DNA from: Humisphaera sp.
Lineage (GTDB): Bacteria > Planctomycetota > Phycisphaerae > Tepidisphaerales > Tepidisphaeraceae
DNA length: 7,121 nucleotides
Reading direction: 5' to 3'
Assembly: GCA_025351525.1 (NCBI GenBank)
Contig: JANXVV010000580.1
Coordinates: 1-7,121, forward strand
The position numbers and the translations under genes are program-made. The notes below the pieces were generated by a model. It was not told where the DNA came from. It did not search any database and saw nothing but the letters and a program-made list of their open reading frames with translations. Positions 1-4,650 of this stretch are shown here, in pieces (positions within the stretch are counted from its first letter, which is position 1; each line of letters starts with the position of its first letter).

Positions 1-134
1 CGATGTTGAATTTATCGACGGCACGGATGAGGGCCATGTTGCCTTCGCTGACGACTTCGGCGAAGTCCACATCGCCAAGACGGACGCGCTTGGCAACATG
101 GCCCTCATCCGTGCCGTCGATAAATTCAACATCG
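1..134. repeat. Fold-back inverted repeat at the window's left edge, inside a sigma gene
   Basis: Bases 1-43 are the exact reverse complement of 92-134, with a 48-base spacer (44-91). Read on the minus strand, 91 down to 1 encodes KRVRLGDVDFAEVVSEGNMA and onward, the same order as residues 167 onward of the complete sigma paralogue. The spacer is therefore the natural upstream coding sequence of the plus-strand gene, joined in the wrong orientation at 91/92. Its synonymous bases differ from the 838-1866 gene, so it derives from the left copy itself. A chimeric fold-back at a contig end is the simplest reading; a real local inverted duplication is possible. Confidence 0.85.
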
Positions 135-568
135 AGCGCGGCTTCAAGTTCAGCACCTACGCCTGCCGTGCGATCCTGAAAGCGTTCAGCCGTACGGCGA
201 TGAAGTCCAATCGCTATCGCAGCCGTTTCCCCGTCGAGTTCGAGCCTGATCTCGAAAAGAGCGACTGGTCCGACAAACGGCGGGTCCTGGTCGAAGAAGA
301 ATGCATCGACGAACTCAAAACCATCGTCGACCGCAATCTCGCCGACCTCAGCAACGTCGAACAGACCGTCATCCGCCGTCGTTTCAACTGGCAGGAAGCC
401 GAGGCAACCCCTTTGACGCTGGAACAAGTCGGCAAAATCATCGGCGTCACCAAAGAGCGCGTCCGCCAGATTCAGAACAAGGCTTTGGCGAAAATCAAAG
501 CCGTGATGGAAGACGGCGTGCTGAGAACCAAAACCGAAGCCGCCCCGGAATTGCCCGTCGCGATTTAG
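92..568 (+). CDS. Sigma-70 family RNA polymerase sigma factor, 5'-truncated (regions 2 and 4 only)
   Basis: This is the 3' part of a sigma-70 gene. The protein directs RNA polymerase core to promoters in the cytoplasm. Homology to the complete paralogue at 838-1866 starts exactly at Gly-Asn (bases 92-97) and runs to the TAG at 566-568. About 182 N-terminal residues are missing, including region 1.2 and the start of region 2. The ATG at 98 is an internal methionine, not a true start: no Shine-Dalgarno lies before it and homology continues upstream of it. The frame stays open to the window edge, but bases 2-91 in this frame are inverted sequence and not sigma-like. Visible are part of region 2 (DKFNIERGFKFSTYACRAIL) and a region 4 helix-turn-helix (LTLEQVGKIIGVTKERVRQI). 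It differs from the paralogue at only a few residues before the divergent tail, which ends PELPVAI here. Whether it is a pseudogene or an artefact of truncation cannot be told from the window. Confidence 0.85.
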   Translation, partial: GNMALIRAVDKFNIERGFKFSTYACRAILKAFSRTAMKSNRYRSRFPVEFEPDLEKSDWSDKRRVLVEEECIDELKTIVDRNLADLSNVEQTVIRRRFNWQEAEATPLTLEQVGKIIGVTKERVRQIQNKALAKIKAVMEDGVLRTKTEAAPELPVAI

Positions 569-599
569 CAGAACGGCTGTTGCCAGAAAATTCGGTCTG

Positions 600-679
600 C
601 CCACGAAGGGACACGAAAAGAACACGAAGAATTCGAAATTGAATTCTTCGTGTTCTTTTTTTTAGTGTCCCTTCGTGGG
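600..679. repeat. 80-bp palindrome built of CACGAA-type repeats
   Basis: An outer perfect 15-bp stem (600-614 with 665-679, CCCACGAAGGGACAC) encloses the terminator stem. The left arm carries CACGAA three times (602, 612, 623) at 10-11 base spacing, and the right arm carries the complements. The regular spacing suggests an intergenic repeat family that was captured in inverted form. From recall, similar CACGAAG-rich intergenic repeats occur in planctomycetes and verrucomicrobia; this was not searched. Confidence 0.7.
616..663 (+). terminator. Rho-independent terminator after the left sigma gene
   Basis: A perfect 19-bp stem (616-634 with 641-659) with a six-base loop runs into an eight-T tract (656-663), 47 bases after the stop codon at 568. 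On the minus strand the same stem is followed by a weaker, interrupted T stretch, so it may also help stop transcription from the convergent sigma gene. Confidence 0.8.
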
Positions 680-695
680 AAGTTTGTATTTCTTA

Positions 696-826
696 GAGCA
701 TGTTTAGGAATACGGCTGGGTTCGCCATAGCACGGGCTACCAGCCCATGATTTTCTTTTTAAAAAACAAAAACATGGGCGGGTAGCCCATGCTACGACAG
801 CCTCCGCAGTGTTTTTAAACACGCTC
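696..826. mobile_element. MITE-like element, 131 bp, with terminal inverted repeats and TTA duplication
   Basis: The left end reads GAGCATGTTTAGGAA and the right end, reverse complemented, GAGCGTGTTTAAAAA. Both are flanked by TTA (693-695 and 827-829), consistent with a 3-bp TNA target duplication. Inside, 726-749 and 773-796 form a second inverted pair, 24 bases with three mismatches, around an A/T-rich centre (750-772). There is no coding capacity. GAGC-type ends with TNA duplications recall some IS5-family elements, which would supply the transposase in trans; this family link is inference. Confidence 0.6.
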
Positions 827-837
827 TTAGACTGATT

Positions 838-1866
838 TCAATCTTCCGCTGACGGAGTCGTCTCCGGCACCGCTTCAGTTTTCGTCCTCAACACGGTCTC
901 TTCCATCACCGCCTTGATCTTCGCCAGAGCCTTGTTCTGAATCTGGCGCACGCGTTCTTTGGTCACGCCAATGATTCTGCCCACTTGCTCCAGAGTCAGT
1001 GGCGTGGCCTCCGCTTCCTGCCAGTTGAACCGACGGCGAATCACGGTCTGTTCGACATTGCTCAAATCCGCGAGGTTGCGGTCGACGATCGTCTTCAGTT
1101 CATCGATGCATTCCTCTTCGACTTGAACCCGGCGTTTGTCGGACCAGTCGCTCTTCTCAAGATCCGGCTCGAATTCGACCGGGAATCGACTGCGATACCG
1201 GTTCGACTTCATTGCCGTGCGGCTGAATGCCTTCAGAATGGCTCGGCAGGCATAGGTGCTGAACTTGAAGCCGCGCTCGATGTTAAATTTGTCGACCGCT
1301 CGAATCAAAGCCATGTTGCCTTCGCTGACCACTTCCGCAAAATCCACATCGCCCAACCGAACCCGCTTGGCCATCGCCAGCACCAAAGCCAGATTTGTGC
1401 GAGTGAGATATTCGCGGAAGTGCTCGAAACGGCGGTGCCATTCGACCACTTCTTCCGCACTCTCACGAGTCAGTCCATCTTTCTTCACGCGGGCCTGAAT
1501 CTGCGTCAACTTTCGCTTGGCGAAGTTGAAGCGCAGGAACATCGTCCGCTCTTCTTTAGCGCTCATCAACTGAGGTGCGCCGGTCACTGCCGAATCCAGC
1601 ATGTCTTCACGTGTCGGCTGATACCACCGCGTCATCGGCAATTCAGGCTCTTTGTCGAAGGTGAACAGTTCCTTCTCAATGCCGCGCTGTTTGAACAACT
1701 CGGCGTCCATGAAAGCGTAAGTGAGAGCCAAATATCCCTCTGCCTGCTGGCGAAGTGCTCGCGGAATTGCCGTGGCACGCATGACAGGCATCGCCCGAGT
1801 CGCTTTCTCAACATTGACGGTCCGTGTCACAGGGATGAGTCTTTTTGTCACAGTTGCGGTGGCCAT
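838..1866 (-). CDS. Sigma-70 family RNA polymerase sigma factor (non-canonical region 2.4)
   Basis: This is a complete 342-residue sigma factor that binds core RNA polymerase and selects promoters. A basic, low-complexity N-terminus (1-40) precedes a region resembling 1.2 (about 100-130). Region 2 spans about 153-222 with DKFNIERGFKFSTYA at 192-206. Region 4 spans about 260-320 with the helix-turn-helix VTKERVRQIQ at 301-310. No region 3 domain is recognisable between them; a short acidic linker takes its place. At the positions of E. coli RpoD W433-W434 it has R208-A209, and K212 replaces Q437, whereas the -35-reading residues (E304, R307, Q308) are kept. The start is firm: AAAGGAGGC lies four bases before the ATG. 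It converges on a truncated near-identical paralogue (92-568). The N-terminal length and region 2/4 architecture exclude an ECF sigma. I infer a planctomycete alternative or RpoD-like paralogue; its regulon is unknown. Confidence 0.92.
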   Translation of the reverse strand: MATATVTKRLIPVTRTVNVEKATRAMPVMRATAIPRALRQQAEGYLALTYAFMDAELFKQRGIEKELFTFDKEPELPMTRWYQPTREDMLDSAVTGAPQLMSAKEERTMFLRFNFAKRKLTQIQARVKKDGLTRESAEEVVEWHRRFEHFREYLTRTNLALVLAMAKRVRLGDVDFAEVVSEGNMALIRAVDKFNIERGFKFSTYACRAILKAFSRTAMKSNRYRSRFPVEFEPDLEKSDWSDKRRVQVEEECIDELKTIVDRNLADLSNVEQTVIRRRFNWQEAEATPLTLEQVGRIIGVTKERVRQIQNKALAKIKAVMEETVLRTKTEAVPETTPSAED

Positions 1867-1870
1867 ATCA

Positions 1871-1879
1871 GCCTCCTTT
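1871..1879 (-). promoter_or_regulatory. Strong ribosome binding site of the sigma factor gene
   Basis: The minus strand reads AAAGGAGGC directly before GATATGG, almost a perfect anti-SD match with good spacing. It fixes the start at 1866 and predicts efficient translation. A small hairpin (GCTGC/GCAGC, 1898-1902 with 1910-1914) lies upstream in the leader. Confidence 0.8.
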
Positions 1880-2193
1880 GCCCTTTCGGGCGTCCTAGCT
1901 GCACTTCAAGCAGCCTCGTTTCGGGGTCCGCACTCATGGAATCAGGATGGAGATATCCCAATCGCTTGAGCGTCATTATTAGAACAGATTAACGCATCAG
2001 GAAATTCCCTATACAAAAACTGCTCGCAAGAAATCGTTCCACCGCTTAAAGGCCTCGATTTAAGTGAATCATCAGATTTTACTAAGAAAGAGGAACGAAT
2101 TACTCAAAAGACACTTTTTGCACGGTCGGGTTAGCTTACCGTACACCGTTCTTGACTTTTGACTCCAGAACGGGGCAAGTTGCCGAGTAGTCG

Positions 2194-2224
2194 TTGAAAA
2201 GGCCGGTTGTCATTTCAGTACAAT
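2194..2224 (+). promoter_or_regulatory. Possible sigma-70-type promoter for nadD
   Basis: TTGAAA (2194-2199) and TACAAT (2219-2224) match the -35 and -10 consensus reasonably, but their 19-base spacer is longer than the preferred 17. It would start transcription around 2231, about 54 bases before the ATG. This is a consensus-based guess only. Confidence 0.3.
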
Positions 2225-2284
2225 CGCAACTGCTGTACCATACGCCATGACCCGTTTATCGGATGCAACAATCGAGGTTAAATC

Positions 2285-2872
2285 ATGGCTCAACTGTGGT
2301 TTGGAGGGAGCTTTAATCCGATTCATCACGCTCATCTGGTTTGCGCCCGTGCGGTGGCGGAGGAGATGGAGTTTGAGAAGGTGGTGCTTGTTCCCTCGAA
2401 TGAGCCCCCGCACAAGCCTGTGAATGAGGCAATCGCCCCGGCGAAGCACCGACTGGAGATGTGCCGTTTGGCAGTGGAAGGGTCTGGGCTGTTTGAAGTG
2501 GATGAACTCGAAATACAACGGAACGGGGCCAGTTATACGATAGACACCGTCCGCGAACTCCGGCGGCGTGGTGCGAGCGAAGTCACTTGGATGATCGGTG
2601 CGGACATGCTGCAAATGCTGCCGCATTGGCACGAACCTCCCGCCCTATTGGCAGAAACCCGCTTCGTCATCGTCGCGCGGCCAGGCTGGTCGATCAATTG
2701 GGAAACCCTCCCGCCCGCCTACCACTTCCTGCAAGAACACGTCGTGATCGCCCCGCAACTGGAAATCAGCGCCACAGATCTTCGTCGGCGGGTAGCGGCT
2801 GGGAAACCGATCGATTACCTGACCCCGAACAGCGTAGTGCGGTACATCGCGGCGAACAACTTGTATCGTTGA
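2285..2872 (+). CDS. nadD: Nicotinate-nucleotide adenylyltransferase (NadD)
   Basis: The enzyme transfers AMP from ATP to nicotinate mononucleotide, giving deamido-NAD and pyrophosphate, the penultimate step of NAD synthesis in the cytoplasm. The 195 residues match the usual NadD length and form one nucleotidyltransferase Rossmann domain. The phosphate-binding motif GGSFNPIHHAHL is at 7-18, where the normal HxGH has Ala16 in place of Gly. SYTIDTVREL (83-92), the GADML plus LPHW stretch (105-115), the ISATDLRRR signature (161-169) and YLTPNSVVRYI (178-188) all follow NadD order. The start is supported by GAGG at 2274-2277, seven bases before the ATG; the nearby ATG at 2247 is out of frame. The common partner rsfS does not follow; a large palindrome begins five bases after the stop, so it is probably transcribed alone or ends its unit here. 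Confidence 0.93.
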   Translation: MAQLWFGGSFNPIHHAHLVCARAVAEEMEFEKVVLVPSNEPPHKPVNEAIAPAKHRLEMCRLAVEGSGLFEVDELEIQRNGASYTIDTVRELRRRGASEVTWMIGADMLQMLPHWHEPPALLAETRFVIVARPGWSINWETLPPAYHFLQEHVVIAPQLEISATDLRRRVAAGKPIDYLTPNSVVRYIAANNLYR

Positions 2873-2876
2873 TAAT

Positions 2877-2991
2877 CTCCCCCCACCCTACATAGCCCCC
2901 GGCACGCCGGGGGAAACGCTTCCTTGCCGAAACGTCCACCGCCATCGAAAAAATTCCCCGGCGTGCCGGGGGCTATGTAGGGCGCGGGGAG
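2877..2991. repeat. Long nested palindrome between nadD and dnaJ
   Basis: A perfect 27-bp inverted pair (2886-2912 with 2956-2982) extends outward to 2877/2991 with two mismatches, around a 43-base spacer. Each arm is itself a palindrome: CCCCCGGC-AC-GCCGGGGG on the left and the matching CCCCGGC-GT-GCCGGGG on the right. It could fold as one long stem or as two hairpins. There is no T tract, so classical intrinsic termination is not supported, though it could block 3' exonuclease or pause polymerase. It resembles a REP/BIME-like intergenic repeat; from recall, similar sequences are common in planctomycetes. Confidence 0.8.
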
Positions 2992-3110
2992 CATTCTTCC
3001 AAATCGAAGCGTGAAAATCGGATTCAAGCTGAGAAGTGGAAACCATTCCCGCCTCCCCGCGCATCTGCTAACATGGACCGCGCACCTTAGACCGGAATTT
3101 TTGGAACGAC

Positions 3111-4112
3111 ATGGCCAAACGCGATTATTACGAAGTGCTGGGCATTCCCAAGACGGCGACCACGGATGAAATTCGCAGAGCGCACCGAAAGCTCGTCCAC
3201 CAATACCATCCCGACGTGGCCAAAAACAGCCCGAAGGCGGACGAGAAGTTCAAGGAAGTTCAGGAAGCTTACGATGTGCTTTCCGACGCGACGAAGAAGA
3301 CGAATTACGATCAGTTCGGTCATGCCGGCGTCGATGCCGGTGCGCCTGGCCGTGGCGGTGGGGGTGATCCCTTCGAGGCATTGCGGCGGGCGCAACAGAA
3401 CCCGCGCGGCCGTGGCGGCACACGCTGGCAACCGGGGCCCAATGTCAGCGTCGAAGACATGGAGAACGGGGAAGGCGGGTTCGGCGACATCTTCGAGCAA
3501 TTCTTCGGCGGGCAGCGCGGGGCGTCGCGCGGCGCACAGCCCGAACCGCGCGGCCGGTCCAAGCCGCAACCGCAGCGCGGGGAGGACATCGAGTACCCGG
3601 TCACGCTGACCTTCGCGCAGGCCGCGCGCGGAATGACACTGCCGTTGCAGATCAATCGCGACGGCAAGCTGGAGACGATCGACGTCAAGATCCCCGCCGG
3701 TGTGAAGGAAGCCAGCCGAGTTCGCATCAAATCGCGCGGGCAGCAGATCACCGGCGGCGAGCCGGGCGATCTTTTCATCGTCACCAAAGTGTTGCTGCAC
3801 CCCTATTTTCGCCGGGATGGCAACGACATCCTTCTCGACCTGCCCATCAGCCTGTATGAAGCGATGCTCGGCACGAAGGTGGAAGTGCCGACGCTGGACG
3901 GCCCGGTCACCCTGACGATTCCCCCCGGCACGAGCAGCGGCGCGAAGCTGCGCATCAAAGGCCGCGGCTTTGAACGCGGGGCGGAAAAAGGGGATCAACT
4001 GGTGCTGATGAAAGTGATGGTTCCGAAGCTGCCCGATGAGGAAAGCAGGGAGATTTTGAAAACGCTGGAGGCGAAATCGCCGCTGGATGCGCGGGCGGAA
4101 ATCAAATGGTAA
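3111..4112 (+). CDS. DnaJ/Hsp40 co-chaperone, class B type without zinc finger
   Basis: This J-domain co-chaperone stimulates DnaK ATPase and delivers unfolded substrates in the cytoplasm. The J domain is at about 4-70 with the essential HPD at 33-35. A long Gly/Arg/Phe-rich linker (about 74-157) includes GGFGDIFEQFFGG. The two beta-barrel substrate-binding domains of DnaJ_C follow (about 158-245 and 246-325), with the typical VKIPAGVKEASRVRIKSRG and LTIPPGTSSGAKLRIKGRG stretches. There are no cysteine CxxCxGxG repeats, which separates it from classical DnaJ and groups it with CbpA-like class B proteins. The 333 residues fit that class. ATG at 3111 opens directly on the J domain; only a weak GGAA (3103-3106) precedes it. 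No dnaK, grpE or CIRCE-type operator is seen nearby. The stop codon lies inside a hairpin. Confidence 0.93.
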   Translation: MAKRDYYEVLGIPKTATTDEIRRAHRKLVHQYHPDVAKNSPKADEKFKEVQEAYDVLSDATKKTNYDQFGHAGVDAGAPGRGGGGDPFEALRRAQQNPRGRGGTRWQPGPNVSVEDMENGEGGFGDIFEQFFGGQRGASRGAQPEPRGRSKPQPQRGEDIEYPVTLTFAQAARGMTLPLQINRDGKLETIDVKIPAGVKEASRVRIKSRGQQITGGEPGDLFIVTKVLLHPYFRRDGNDILLDLPISLYEAMLGTKVEVPTLDGPVTLTIPPGTSSGAKLRIKGRGFERGAEKGDQLVLMKVMVPKLPDEESREILKTLEAKSPLDARAEIKW

Positions 4113-4144
4113 GGTGGCATGGCGTCCCGCCCATGCCACCTTAC
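4109..4144. repeat. Hairpin overlapping the dnaJ stop codon
   Basis: A perfect 14-bp stem (4109-4122 with 4131-4144) with an eight-base loop includes the TAA stop at 4110-4112 in its 5' arm. It ends 12 bases before the next gene's ATG and four bases before that gene's GGAG. No T tract follows. It may attenuate read-through, stabilise the dnaJ mRNA, or affect initiation of the next gene. Its loop side carries CATGGGCGGG on the minus strand, also found in the 696-826 element. Confidence 0.7.
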
Positions 4145-4147
4145 AGC

Positions 4148-4151
4148 GGAG
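4148..4151 (+). promoter_or_regulatory. Ribosome binding site that decides the start at 4157
   Basis: GGAG lies five bases before the ATG at 4157. It favours this start over the in-frame ATG at 4106, which sits within dnaJ and the hairpin and would add a 17-residue, unlikely N-terminus. Confidence 0.65.
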
Positions 4152-4156
4152 ACTCT

Positions 4157-4555
4157 ATGAAAAAAACGGTCTTGACCCGCTTAGTTCACTCACGCGTTGC
4201 GAGGCATCGCTCCTCCGGTCACTCCCTCTGGCCCGCCGTCGTATTTCTGTTCGGCTTCACCGTCCTGCTCATCGCCATCTGCCACTATTTTCTCTTCCCC
4301 GCCCTGGAAGCGCTCAAACAGGCCACGCCCGATGACAAAAATAAACTCCGCGCCTGGTCGGCTTTGTTGATGTCGGTGATGCTCTTCATTCTGGTGGCGG
4401 GATTGCTGATGACCGTGCGCATCGGGCGGTTCTTTTTTCCACGGCCCGACGTGCCGCGCGTTCACACGAAGCACGTCGATGCCTGGGCCGAGGCCGGCAA
4501 GCGGTTGGAGGTGCCGCCGCAAAATCGCGAGGAGAGGGATGAGAATCAGGTTTGA
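4157..4555 (+). CDS. Small two-helix membrane protein of unknown function
   Basis: I do not recognise a family. The 132-residue protein starts with a basic segment (MKKTVLTRLVHSRVARHR). Two hydrophobic stretches follow at about 25-47 (WPAVVFLFGFTVLLIAICHY) and 67-87 (WSALLMSVMLFILVAGLLM), joined by a short charged loop. A polar, charged tail (about 90-132) ends the protein. By the positive-inside rule both termini should face the cytoplasm, with a hairpin in the inner membrane. No signal peptidase site or catalytic motif is visible. It sits 44 bases after dnaJ and 95 before the AAA+ ATPase gene, so co-expression with either is possible but not shown. Codon pattern, SD and hydropathy make it a likely real gene; function is open. 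Confidence 0.7.
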   Translation: MKKTVLTRLVHSRVARHRSSGHSLWPAVVFLFGFTVLLIAICHYFLFPALEALKQATPDDKNKLRAWSALLMSVMLFILVAGLLMTVRIGRFFFPRPDVPRVHTKHVDAWAEAGKRLEVPPQNREERDENQV

Positions 4556-4581
4556 ACGCCGCCTGCGGCTATAAATAAAAG
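4552..4581 (+). promoter_or_regulatory. Possible weak promoter ahead of the AAA+ ATPase gene
   Basis: TTGAAC (4552-4557) is followed after 18 bases by TAAAAG (4576-4581), inside the only A/T-rich patch of this gap (CTATAAATAAAAG). The match is poor at -10. A tiny GCCG/CGGC hairpin (4558-4569) overlaps the spacer. This is a low-certainty suggestion. Confidence 0.2.
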
Positions 4582-4635
4582 TTGAAGTTCGTAGTCCCCT
4601 CCGCCGCACCACCCTATCATCCTCCAACCTCAAAC

Positions 4636-4639
4636 GGAG
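4636..4639 (+). promoter_or_regulatory. Ribosome binding site of the AAA+ gene, ambiguous start
   Basis: GGAG lies 11 bases before ATG 4651, which is rather far, but only five bases before an in-frame TTG at 4645. Translation may therefore begin at TTG, adding Met-Thr. Neither choice affects the domains. Confidence 0.5.
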
Positions 4640-4650
4640 ATGATTTGACC

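Larger units (their letters stand above)
1867..2284. other. 418-bp divergent intergenic region between the sigma gene and nadD
   Basis: No convincing gene is seen: open frames here are short or belong to antisense shadows of neighbours. The region is more A/T-rich than the genes, especially 1975-2120, as expected for a two-way promoter region. It contains TCGTTCC (2034-2040) and its inverse GGAACGA (2092-2098), and between them a CTTAAA/TTTAAG hairpin (2045-2050 with 2059-2064). These are candidate operator or promoter elements for the minus-strand sigma gene. TTGACT occurs twice (2152 and 2159) without a good -10 partner. Confidence 0.4.

Noticed and set aside
98..100. ATG at 98 as the true start of the left sigma gene
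   Set aside because: It aligns with internal Met185 of the paralogue, and homology continues upstream to base 92, where the fold-back begins.
1..134. Invertible promoter or phase-variation switch
   Set aside because: The repeat lies within coding sequence and simply reverses the gene's own upstream part; no recombinase or promoter is seen.
602..630. CRISPR-like array from the CACGAA repeats
   Set aside because: The unit is six bases with 4-5 base gaps; there are no spacers of CRISPR size and no cas genes.
985..1992. Long plus-strand open frame (335 codons) opposite the sigma gene
   Set aside because: The opposite strand encodes a complete sigma-70 protein with a strong ribosome binding site; this frame has no family features.
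2993..3110. CIRCE or other heat-shock operator before dnaJ
   Set aside because: No TTAGCACTC-type inverted repeat is present; only a poor TAACAT -10-like hexamer at 3069 was seen.
3087..4139. Long minus-strand open frame (350 codons) opposite dnaJ
   Set aside because: It is antisense to a clear J-domain protein; it has no recognisable domain and arises from GC-rich codon structure.
4106..4156. Upstream in-frame ATG for the small membrane protein
   Set aside because: It overlaps dnaJ and lies next to the hairpin stem without a ribosome binding site; ATG 4157 has GGAG at good spacing.
4582..4650. TTG 4582 as start of the AAA+ protein
   Set aside because: There is no ribosome binding site, the extra residues are proline-rich and unlike the family, and a GGAG lies downstream near 4645/4651.
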